A DNA stretch of 23,846 bases from Scleroderma bovista. Taxonomy: Eukaryota; Basidiomycota; Agaricomycetes; Boletales; Sclerodermataceae. Location of the stretch: assembly GCA_037178675.1 (NCBI GenBank), contig JAYMGJ010000564.1, forward strand, positions 1-23,846, read 5' to 3'. A program made the position numbers and the translations under genes. Shown in pieces: positions 1-8,643 of the stretch. Position 1 is the first letter of the stretch. Each line of letters begins with the position of its first letter. A model generated the notes under the pieces. That model had not been told where the DNA came from, ran no database searches, and was given only the letters and a program-made list of their open reading frames with translations.

Positions 1-131
1 TCTGGAGTCTCACATGGAGAAGTGCGTCTTTCTAGGCTATCCTGAGGGTTACAAAGGCTGGAAGTTCTATAATCCTACCTCCAAGCGCATTCTAATCTCT
101 GAAAGGGCTGATTTCGACGAAAGGTACTTCC
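1..131 (+). pseudogene. Ty1/copia Gag-Pol fragment (end of integrase / linker)
   Basis: An open frame from the window edge reads the conserved copia segment after the integrase core (KCVFLGYPEGYKGWKFYNP, then the SERADFDERYF block). It is almost identical to the same segment of element A (about 4216-4340) and element C (minus, about 10600-10700). It stops abruptly where an LTR begins at 132, so only the last part of an A/C-type element is visible and the rest lies outside the window. The continuation into the LTR is not real coding sequence. Confidence 0.85.
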
Positions 132-410
132 TGTTGATATTGAGTGTTTGTGCACTCTTGTTGTGTTGTTGTGGCGCATTTCCAGTGATTGCTTAAGCTG
201 TTTCCTTTCCAGGTTGATCAGGTGATTTGTGGCTTTTGTATTACACTGTTTTTCTGTGTTTGCTTTGTTTGTATAGTTGAAATTTTCGTGCCCAGAGTCT
301 CTTCTCTTCAGTCTCTGACACTGGGCACTAGGTCTGTATCCTGTAGCTATCCTCTCAATTAAGTCTCTGACACTGGGCACTAGTGTGCTCCTTTGTGGTT
401 TATCTTAACA
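132..410 (+). repeat. Copia LTR, plus strand, without target duplication
   Basis: It begins TGTTGATATTGAG and ends CTTAACA, matching the 278 bp LTR of element A over its length. It carries the second sequence variant at diagnostic sites (GCACTAGGTCTGTATCC, CTATCCTCTCAATT). The five bases before it (cttcc) and after it (acaac) differ. The left flank is A/C-type pol and the right flank is element B gag, so it joins two different elements. This fits ectopic LTR recombination rather than a simple solo insertion. Confidence 0.88.
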
Positions 411-1637
411 ACAACACCAAGGAGACGTCCTCCAATACCCCTACAGCGACCAATAACCCCTCAGCACCTCCTATTACCTCTGCCTTTGCCAATGCTGGCT
501 CCATGGGACATACTGAGAGTGCTGGCAATGCAAGTCTTTGTGGTCTTTCAGCCGGTCATAGAGGGCAGGAGTGCGAGGGCAGTGGAGTTGACTCGAGTGT
601 TGCATGTACCTGACCTTAGAAACAATCTCCTCTCAGTCCTGTATTTAACTCGCCACTCTGGCTTTGTTGTCAAAATTAACTCATCTGCCATGGTGTTCTC
701 TCGTCCCCCTGGGCCTACTCTCTTTGTTGCCACCATCAATGACAGCAATGCTGCATTCCTGGACGGAACCACCCTTCCAATAACCCAGTATGCGCGACCT
801 GCTTCGACTCTGCCCTTAGATTTGTCTCTCTGGCATCGCAGGCTTGTGCACCATCATTTGGAATGGGTCAAGACGCTCTACAAACGTGACATGGTCACTG
901 GGATGAAGCTGGACCTCAGAACTCCGCCGGATCCTGTCTGTGAGCCATGCCTGGCTGGCAAGATGCATGCCAATCATTTTCCTAGCTCTGAGTGGCACGC
1001 TTCTCGTCCTCTGGAACTCGTGCACACTGATGTACACATGCTGCACTATAGGACCTTCTCTGGCTATCGCTACTGGGTCACATTCATCGACGACTACTCC
1101 AGATATCGCTTTGTGACCCCCATTACTGCCAAGTCGGACGTCTTCGAGGCCTTTAAACACTTCAATGCCTTTGCAGAGAACCAGAGCGAGTGCAAGCTCA
1201 AGACTCTAAGGGATGACAAGGGTAGTGAGTACATGAGCAATGCTATGGCCAATTTCACTGCGCTGTGTGGTATTGAGCGCCAGCACACTGTCAGGGCTCG
1301 TCCTCAGCAGAATGGGGTGGCAGAACGCACTAATAGACTGTTGTCTGAGTGCATCACTGCTATGTTGGACGAGTCTGGCCTTGCCAAGGCCTTCTGGGGT
1401 GAGGCTCTTGCTGCTCTTGTGCATGTTTGGAACAGGTGTCCCACTGATGCAGTGGATGGTGCTATGCCCTATGAGCTGTGGCATGGATGCAAACCCGATG
1501 TGTCCCATCTAAGGGTGTGGGGATGTACAACCTATGTGCATGTGCAGAAGGATAAGCATGCTGCGCTTGACCCACACATGGAGAAGTGTGTCTTTATTGG
1601 CTATCCTATTGGGTATAAGGGTTGGAAGTTCTATAAC
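411..1637 (+). pseudogene. Element B copia Gag-Pol, part 1 (gag tail to integrase)
   Basis: The first ~125 bases read, in one frame, a Ser/Thr/Pro/Asn-rich gag tail ending AGNASL. From about 540 a second frame carries the post-protease region (VLHVPDLRNNLLSVLY), the integrase zinc finger (WHRRLVHHH ... CEPCLAGK), the integrase core (LVHTDVH, LRDDKGSEY, QQNGVAERTNR) and the GYP..YKGWKFY segment. Compared with element A, about 190 bases that hold the protease DTGAT active site are missing at the frame change near 535-545. Many amino-acid differences from A and C show B is a separate lineage. The frame is cut at 1637 by insertion of element A and resumes at 6634. The 5' LTR, primer site and gag N-terminus are absent. 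Confidence 0.85.
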
Positions 1638-1915
1638 TGTTGATATTGAGTGTTTGTGCACTCTTGTGGTGTTGTGTGGCGCATTTGCAGTGATTACTTG
1701 AGGTGTTTCCTTTCCAGGTTGATCAGGTGATTTGTGGCTTTTGTGTTACACTGTTTTTCCTTGTTTGCTTTGTTTGTGTAGTTGAAATTTTCGTGCCCAG
1801 AGTCCTTTCTCTTCAGTCTCTGACACTGGGCACAAGGTCTGTAATCTGTAGCTCTCCTCATAATTTAGTCTCTGACACTGGGCACAAGAGTGCTCTTTTG
1901 TGGATTATTTGAACA
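1638..1915 (+). repeat. 5' LTR of element A
   Basis: A 278 bp LTR, TGTTGATATT to TTTGAACA. It contains a twice-repeated block (AGTCTCTGACACTGGGCAC near 1816-1834 and 1867-1885) and an upstream inverted copy GTGCCCAG near 1795, which together could fold. The first bases also form a small hairpin (GAGTG/CACTC). It should act as promoter and polyadenylation region, but I see no clear TATA box. Confidence 0.95.
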
Positions 1916-1932
1916 GGTTATGAGCCCTGCGC
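1916..1932 (+). other. Primer binding site: half-tRNA-iMet type
   Basis: Directly after the LTR stands GGTTATGAGCCCTGCGC. Its reverse complement, GCGCAGGGCTCATAACC, is the anticodon arm of initiator Met tRNA (CAT anticodon inside). As I recall the yeast initiator tRNA, the match is complete over these 17 bases. A primer site that pairs with the anticodon loop rather than the tRNA 3' end is the arrangement known for Drosophila copia and yeast Ty5, where a tRNA cut in the anticodon region primes minus-strand synthesis. Confidence 0.85.
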
Positions 1933-2086
1933 TCCAGGAACTTTAGGACTACGCTTTAGACCACCCTCCTGCTGCTGCGCAACTTTTTTCGCCTACTACA
2001 TCGATTTCCACTCTTTGCCTCTCTGCCCCAGCCTCAAAGCTCGCTCCCCAGCCCTCCTTTGCTGCCCCCATCGCATTCCCATCCAC

Positions 2087-5000
2087 ATGGCCGACGATTC
2101 CACCAGCTCTTCCACTCCTTCCTTCGAAAAACTCGCCTCTTCCAACTACTCCACCTGGAAGGGGGAAATGAAGGCTTTTCTGCGTACCAAAGGCCTTTGG
2201 ACTATTGTCAGTGGTGCTGAGAAGCGTCCTGATGACTCCCAGTCCGACCTCCAGGCCAAATGGGATCTTAGAGCGGATAAGGCCGCAGGTCAGCTGTATC
2301 TTTCGCTTTCTGCTGAACAGAGAACCCATATAGATGCTGTCCAAGACAACCCTGCGCAGATCTGGTCCACCCTTGAGTCTCTCCACCTCCAACAGCGTCC
2401 TGGAGCCCGTTTCAACGCCTGGGATGACTTCTTTTCGATTAGGAAGAAGCAGGACGAGTCTCTGACCTCCCTCATCGCCAGGATTGAGGACTCCATGTCA
2501 AAGATCCAGCAGCTTCGCCCCAAGGATGGCACCACCCCTTATACCATCAAGGACCTGGATAATGAGCTCATCTGCATGGCTATGGTGCGATCTCTAGGCG
2601 ATGACTACTCCCATTTTGCGTCCTCCCTGCTCCTCTTGCAGTCCTTGGAGAAAGACAGGCTCAAGGAGGCCTTCCTAGCGGATGAACTGCAGTGCATGCG
2701 CCGTCCTGAGGCCTCTACTACGTCTGAAGCCGTCCTATTCGCGTCTGGTACCTCTTGCAAGTGTCCCCCATCTGTATCTTGCTCCTTTTGCGAGTACTCG
2801 AACCACTGTGTCCATAAGTGCCAGAACCTGGTCAAGGCCAAATCCAACTACCTTTCCCAGAAGTCTAAGCGCACTAAGAAGGGTGGTAATGCTGCGAATC
2901 AAGCCTCTGATGCGTCTAGCTCTTCTCAAACACCTGCTGAGTCGTCCTCTGGCTCCCAGTCCGCTTCCCAGGCCATGGAGTTTGCTGGCAATGCAAGTCT
3001 TCGTTCCTTTGACCCCTCCTCTCCTCTGTATCCCCTCCAACTCGATGCTGACGTCCATTGGAATGCAGACACTGGGGCCACTGCTCATATGACCCCCCAT
3101 CGCCACTGGATCCGAAATTATACTCCAAAATGTGTCCCTGTGAAGTTGGCAGACAATAAAGTGGTCTATTCTGCTGGGGTGGGGTCCGTGGTGTTTGTAC
3201 CGGTTATTGGAGGAAGGAAGCAGCGCCGTGTCGAGTTTACCAACGTCCTGCATGTCCCTGACTTGAGGAATAATCTACTCTCTGTGCTATACTTGTGTCG
3301 AAGTAAGGGCTTCCTTGTAAGCATCAATGCGACGCAGATGGCCTTCAGATGACCTCCTGGACCTGTCCTCTTCGTGGAAAACATTGGGAACACCAACTGT
3401 GCTTTTCTGGATGGAGAAACTGCCCCACTGGTCGAATTTGCGTCTGCAGCTACCACTACTCCTCTAGATCTCGACCTCTGGCATAGGAGACTTGCCCACC
3501 ACCACCTGGCCGATGTGAAGGCCCTACTGCGTCACAATCTGGTCACTGGGATGGCCATAGACCCGAAGACTGCCCCAGATCCTATCTGTGAACCATGCCT
3601 GGCTGGTAAGATGCATGCCAATCCCTTCCCTAGCTTTTCATGGCGCGCCTCCAGACCTCTGGAACTCGTCCATAGCGATGTCCACGATGTAGGCCACCTC
3701 TCCATGTCTGGGTATTGATACTGGATCACTTTCATCGACGACTACTCGCAATTTCGCTTTGTTATCCCTCTGAAGGCCAAGTCACAAGCTTTTGAGGCCT
3801 TCAAGACGTTCAAGGCCTTTGCTGAGAACCAGAGCGAGCGAAAGATCAAGATCCTGCGCGATGACAAGGGAGGGGAGTATATGAGCAACGCTTTCATCGA
3901 TTTCACGACCCAATGTGGCATTCTTCGCCAGCATACTGTCAGGAATCGACCCCAGCAGAATGGAGTTGCAGAGCGTGCTAATAGGCTTCTATCCGAGCGG
4001 ATTACTGCGATGTTGGACGAGTCTGGCCTTGCCAAAGGTTTCTGGGGCGACTGTCTTGCCTCTCTAGTCCATGTCTGGAACAGGTGTCCTACTGAGGCCA
4101 TCAAGAATGCTACTCCCTATGAACTGTGGCATGGGTGCAAGCCTGATGTCTCCCACCTTCGAGTTTGGGGATGTACTGCCTATGTGCATGTGCAGAAGGA
4201 CAAGAGGCACCCTCTGGAGTCCCACATGGAGAAATGTGTCTTTCTAGGCTATCCTGAGGGTTACAAAGGCTGGAAGTTCTATAATCCCACCTCCAAGCAT
4301 ACTCTCATCTCTGAAAGGGCTGATTTCAACGAAAGGTACTTCCCTATGTCCAAAAGATCGCCCTCACCCTCTCAGCCTCCCCCTACTGCTCCTGCTCTCG
4401 TCCCACCTGCGCCCCCTGTTGAATACTACAACCCTGGTGCGACTCTGGACTCTGACAGCGAATGCAATGAGGTACTGGATCATGGGTGGGAGCCTATACC
4501 TTTACCTGCTAATCCAGAACCTCCTGCTATTCCAGACGAGCCTCCTGCGCCTCCTGTGTGCACTCCATCCCCAGATCCACGTCCCAGACCTCCTAGTCCC
4601 GTTGGAATCGGTGCCAGACTGCCTATGCGCAACAGACAGAAGCCTAGGGAGTGGTGGAATCTCTCCCCTGCGCAGCTCGATGATCCTGATGAGATAGAGG
4701 ACAGTGATGATGAGTTGGCAATGTCTGCATCGCTTCCAGATGAGCCACTCACATTTGCAGAGGCTCTAACTCGTCCTGATGCGGAAAAGTGGAGACAGGC
4801 TGCTTTGGAGGAGCTGGCTGCTCACCAGGCCAATGGTACTTGGACCCTTGTTCCTAGACCTGCTGGGAGTAAGGTCATCAGTTCAAAGTGGGTATTTAAG
4901 ATGAAGCGCAACGCAGATGGTTCTGTAGACCGCTACAAGGCTCGATTGGTGGCCAAGGGCTACAACCAGCGTCCTGGATTTGATTACCTTGAAGTCTTTG

Positions 5001-6319
5001 CTCCTACTGTTCGCCTTTTCTCCATCCGGGTTATCCTCGCGCTTGCTGCACTCCAGGATCTTCACCTGCACTCCCTCGACGTCTCTCATGCCTACCTCAA
5101 TGGGGAAATGGACTGTAAGGTGTATATGGCGCAACCTGAAGGATTTGTGGAGGGAGATCCCAAGGCCAAGGTGTGTCTGCTTCAGAAGGCGATCTATGGC
5201 AGTAAACAGGGCAGAAACCGCTGGAACAAGAAGATGCGCTCTGTACTCGAGTCCCTTGACTTCAGACAGACCTACTCCGATTCCAGCATCTATATCTACT
5301 CCAAGGATGGTGTAACTATCATTCTCCCTGTCTTTGTCGATGATATGACCCTAGCCTCGCAATCTGAACCTGCCATCCAGTCCTTCATCGCCCAACTGAG
5401 CCAGCACTTCAAAATCCGCGATCTGGGGCCTACCACTCAGCTTCTAGGCATCAAAATCGACAGTGATCGTCCCAAGCGCTCTATCTCACTCTCCCAAAGG
5501 CAGTATTGCCTTGATGTCCTTGACAGGTTTGGTATGGCTGACTGCAAACCCATCTCAACTCCAATGGAACCTGGCCTTCGTCTGTCTCGCACTCAGAGCC
5601 CCCAGAATGCTCAGGAAGCTGCAACTATGCGTCAGACTCCTTATCTCTCTGCTGTTGGTGCTCTGATGTACCTTGCTACCACTACTCATCCAGATATTGC
5701 CTATACTGTTGGAGTATTGGCCAGATTCAACTCCAATGCTGGCTGGACCCACTGGCTTGCTGTCAAACACCTCCTGCGCTATATTAAGGGTACCCTTGAC
5801 TACTCTATCACCTACTCCCCTGATCCCTCGCAACCTGAGACCTTTATCACGTTTTCTGATGCAGATCATGGTGGATGCAAGGATACTGGTCGCTCTACTG
5901 GTGGATATGTGGTCAAGATGGGTACTGGTGCGGTTTCCTGGTCTTCTAAGCTCCAGAACGTCGTTGCTCTCTCTACTACTGAAGCTGAGTATATGGCAGC
6001 AGTCCAGGCAGGCAAGGAGATCAAATGGATGCGCAATCTGATGCATGAGCTTGGTATTCCCCTTCCTGGCGCCTCCTCTCTGCTCATTGACAACCAATCT
6101 GCAATTTCTGTGGCTAAGAACCCAGAACACCATGGCAGGATGAAGCAGCTGGACCTTTGCTACTACTGGCTTCGAGATGCGGTCCAGGAACAGGCTATCA
6201 CACCTTCATTCGTCCCTACCACTCAACAGGCTGCTGATCTGCTCACCAAACCGTTGACTACACCCAAGGTGAGGGAGTTTTGTCAGATGCTGGGACTTGG
6301 TGGATCTGGGGGGAGTTAG
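2087..6319 (+). pseudogene. Element A copia Gag-Pol polyprotein, interrupted by two TGA stops
   Basis: One frame of 1410 codons plus stop. The start is the first ATG (MADDSTSS), 171 bases after the LTR. Domains in order: UBN2/DUF4219-like Gag (~15-215), CCHC zinc knuckle (CX2CX4HX4C, residues 232-245), aspartic protease DTGAT (D328), integrase zinc finger (H466, H470 region; C501, C504), integrase core with D531, D593, E629 (DX35E), a proline-rich linker (~760-850), reverse transcriptase (KWVFKMKR.ADGS.DRYKARLVAKG; FVDD at 1083-1086 in place of YVDD), and RNase H (SDADHGG with D1258; TEAEY near 1302). In-frame TGA at 3350-3352 (codon 422) and 3716-3718 (codon 544) replace Arg codons: element C has CGA at both places. 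No frameshift is present. Apart from these two stops the coding capacity looks complete. Gag and Pol share one frame, as in other fungal copia elements. Confidence 0.93.
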
Positions 6320-6341
6320 TGATTTACAGAGATGCACAATC

Positions 6342-6350
6342 AGGGGGAAG
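6342..6350 (+). other. Polypurine tract of element A
   Basis: AGGGGGAAG lies immediately before the 3' LTR, the expected plus-strand primer. Element C has the equivalent AGGGGGGAG before its LTR remnant (minus, 8644-8652). Confidence 0.85.
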
Positions 6351-6628
6351 TGTTGATATTGAGTGTTTGTGCACTCTTGTGGTGTTGTGTGGCGCATTTG
6401 CAGTGATTACTTGAGGTGTTTCCTTTCCAGGTTGATCAGGTGATTTGTGGCTTTTGTGTTACACTGTTTTTCCTTGTTTGCTTTGTTTGTGTAGTTGAAA
6501 TTTTCGTGCCCAGAGTCCTTTCTCTTCAGTCTCTGACACTGGGCACAAGGTCTGTAATCTGTAGCTCTCCTCATAATTTAGTCTCTGACACTGGGCACAA
6601 GAGTGCTCTTTTGTGGATTATTTGAACA
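6351..6628 (+). repeat. 3' LTR of element A
   Basis: 278 bp, by eye identical to the 5' LTR at 1638-1915, and followed by the target duplication ATAAC. Confidence 0.95.
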
Positions 6629-6633
6629 ATAAC

Positions 6634-7405
6634 CCCACTACCAAGCGCACGGTCATTTCTGAGCGCACTGACTATGATGAACATCATTTCCTGGCGTCTA
6701 AGAGGCCTGCCAATGTGCCTGGTGTGCTCCCTCAGCCCACTGGTCACTCTGTTGGTCCTATTGATGACTCTGGTGATTCTGATGGCAAGGATGATCCTCC
6801 TTCACATGTACAGGGTCAAGGGGGAGTGGGCCATCCACCAGTAGTGCCCCAATTGCCTGCTGTGAGTACCAACGTCCCAGCGCAGCCTGTGGACACCTGT
6901 GGTGCTCTGGATAATGACCCTGCACCTGCTCAGCCTCCTCCAGAATCTCCACCAGCTCCAGCTGCGCCTTTACGTCGTCCTTCTCCTGTTGGCATTGATG
7001 CCCGGTTGCCTGCACGCCAAAGACGACCTCCACGCCAGTGGTGGAAGCTCAGTACAGAGCAGCTTGAGGATGATATGGAGTATGAAGATGAGGACACAGA
7101 TTTGGCTTTTCTGAGTGCTGTGTCTGAGCCTAGGACTTATGCTGAGGCAATGCATCGTACTGATGCTTCCCAGTGGCACCAGGCTGCCCTGGACGAGCTA
7201 GCTGTGCAAAAGACCAATGGTACTTGGCGCTTGGTTAGGAGACCCAAAGAACATATCATTGGTTCCAAGTGGGTGTCTAAGGTCAAGCGCAATGCTGATG
7301 GCTCTATAGATCGCTACAAGGGACACCTTGTGGCCAAGGGCTATAACCAGAGACCTCGCTTCAATTACCTCAAGATCTTCGCCCCTACTGTCTGCATGGC
7401 CTGCA
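6634..7405 (+). pseudogene. Element B copia Gag-Pol, part 2 (linker and start of RT)
   Basis: Continues element B in frame after the element A insertion: PTTKRTVISERTDYDEHHF, a Pro-rich acidic linker (~6700-7100), RQWWKLS, the YAEAMHRTDASQW..A..ELA block, and the RT start (GSKWVSKVKRNADGSIDRYK.HLVAKGYNQRP, FAPTV). Several residues conserved in A are changed (KARLVAKG is KGHLVAKG; GFDYLEVF is RFNYLKIF), consistent with decay. A minus-strand solo LTR interrupts it at 7406. Confidence 0.85.
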
Positions 7406-7684
7406 TGTTCAAATAAACCACAAAGGAGGACACTTGTGCCCAGTGTCAGAGACTAAATTATGAGGAGAGCTACAGATTACAGACCTTGTGCCCAGTGTCA
7501 GAGACTGAAGAGAAAGGACTCTGGGCACGAAAATTTCAACTACACAAACAAAGCAAACAAGGAGAAACAGTGTAACACAAAAGCCACAAATCACCTGATC
7601 AACCTGGAAAGGAAACAGCTGAAGTAATCACAGGAAATGCGCAACAACAACACAACAAGAGTGCACAAACACTCAATATCAACA
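7406..7684 (-). repeat. Solo copia LTR, minus strand, TSD CTGCA
   Basis: 279 bp, TGTTCAAATAA to ATATCAACA on the plus strand. CTGCA stands on both sides (7401-7405 and 7685-7689), so it is a true insertion reduced to a solo LTR. Read on the minus strand, its first ~110 bases match the second LTR variant (TTGTTGTGTTGTTG, CAGCTGTTTCC) while its second half matches the element A variant (GCACAAGGTCTGTAATC), so it is a mosaic. Confidence 0.93.
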
Positions 7685-7689
7685 CTGCA

Positions 7690-7731
7690 TTCACATCATC
7701 CTTGCTCTTGCTGCTATCCACAACCTCCATC
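7690..7731 (+). pseudogene. Element B copia RT, part 3 (14 codons)
   Basis: After removal of the solo LTR and one CTGCA, the element B frame continues as CMACIHIILALAAIHNLHL, matching element A RT (RLFSIRVILALAALQDLHL). It ends where the next LTR begins, so the rest of the B RT, RNase H and 3' LTR are absent. Confidence 0.75.
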
Positions 7732-8009
7732 TGTTAAGATAAACCACAGAGGAGCACTCTAGTGCCCAGTGTCAGAGACTGAATTGAGAGGATAGCTAGA
7801 GGATACAGACCTAGTGCCCAGTGTCAGAGACTGAAGAGAAAAGACTCTGGGCACGAAAATTTCAACTACACAAACAAAGCAAACAAGGAAAAACAGTGTA
7901 ACACAAAAGCCACAAATCACCTGATCAACCTGGAAAGGAAACAGCTGAAGTAATCACTGCAAATGCGCCACACAACACCACAAGAGTGCACAAACACTCA
8001 ATATCAACA
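7732..8009 (-). repeat. Copia LTR, minus strand, without target duplication
   Basis: 278 bp, TGTTAAGATAA to ATATCAACA on the plus strand. The flanks (ccatc / gtatc) do not form a convincing duplication: the left flank is element B RT and the right flank is unrelated CpG-rich DNA. It shares the CTTAACA end variant with the LTR at 132-410. Its first part is of the element A variant and its second part of the other variant, the reverse mosaic of the solo LTR at 7406. Confidence 0.88.
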
Positions 8010-8515
8010 GTATCGCCACCGATCGGTGAGCGCGTTGTCCGTTCTGTCTCTCTGCACTATTACCTAATATGTTTCCTTTCTCGTTTCCAGTTACTATACG
8101 TTCCCGTCCCGTTGCATTACTAACACAATGTCTATCGGTAAACCGGTTATCGCACTTACCGTACTTACTCAGCGCGCAGCGCGGCTGCCCTTGTCGTTCG
8201 TCGGTAATCCCGACTTCCCGTACATCGGCTCATCCGTTCTACTCAGTATAAATACCTAGATACTCGGTCTGTTGTAGTTTCAGTTTGAATATCGAATAAG
8301 ATACTTCTCATCTGTTCTCCCTTCGCACTCCCCATCTCTGTCTCGTGCAAGCGGTCGTAGACCATTTACCCTCAGACTCTCTGTCAGACCCTCGGTCGGC
8401 CTTCCTATCATTCGGGAAGCACGACTACGCTACGTAGCATCTCGGTCTTACCGCTAGACCAACCCCTGACCCCCTGACCCCTCGTAGAGATCAGATCAGT
8501 GAAGAACCGGTCTTG
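8010..8515. promoter_or_regulatory. CpG-rich promoter/leader-like block, probable part of another LTR element
   Basis: About 500 bp unlike both neighbours: many CpG pairs (gatcggtgagcgcgttg, gcgcgcagcgcggc), a TATA-like box AGTATAAATACC near 8248, then CT-rich sequence (8300-8345) and the repeated phrase CCCCTGACCCC (8465-8483). TATA box followed by a pyrimidine-rich leader suggests the U3-R-U5 part of a Ty3/gypsy-type LTR read on the plus strand. I cannot find its two ends, and no reading frame is persuasive. Confidence 0.4.
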
Positions 8516-8643
8516 ACAAAGAGAAACAAAGGAAAACATGAGCCACAAATCATGTGATGATCCATGAAAGGAAGGAGCTGAACTAATCAGTAAAAAAGGC
8601 GTCCATAAGTACAACAAGAGTGCACAAACACTCAATACCAACA
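8516..8643 (-). repeat. Diverged, truncated 3' LTR of element C
   Basis: Read on the minus strand from 8643 it starts TGTTGGTATTGAGTGTTTGTGCACTCTTG with scattered changes, then keeps only patches of LTR similarity (CACATGATTTGTGGCTC, CTTTGTTTC) and fades out near 8516. The polypurine tract on its right side places it as the 3' LTR of element C. It is far more diverged than the other LTRs here, so element C is old. Confidence 0.7.

Larger units (their letters stand above)
1638..6628 (+). mobile_element. Element A: full-length Ty1/copia LTR retrotransposon
   Basis: This is a complete element: 5' LTR 1638-1915, primer binding site at 1916, gag-pol frame 2087-6319, polypurine tract 6342-6350, 3' LTR 6351-6628. 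A 5 bp target duplication ATAAC lies at 1633-1637 and 6629-6633. Removing the element and one ATAAC restores the reading frame of element B (FYN to PTTKR), which proves the insertion. By eye the two LTRs are identical, so the insertion is recent. Domain order (PR, IN, RT, RNase H) is that of Ty1/copia (Pseudoviridae). Confidence 0.96.

Noticed and set aside
1703..1912. A 69-codon frame starting MFPFQVDQVICGF that recurs at several places on both strands
   Set aside because: It lies entirely in the copia LTR and recurs only because the LTR does; it begins at a non-ATG codon and matches no protein.
2015..2086. Earlier start for element A Gag
   Set aside because: The upstream extension begins with TTG; the first ATG in frame is at 2087 and starts the conserved Gag region.
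411..7731. Inversion of element B between the two oppositely oriented LTRs at 132 and 7732
   Set aside because: Swapping the flanks in silico does not restore matching 5 bp duplications at either LTR.
8069..8251. Small plus-strand frame MFPFSFPVTIRSR
   Set aside because: Lies in a promoter-like, CpG-rich non-coding block and resembles nothing known.
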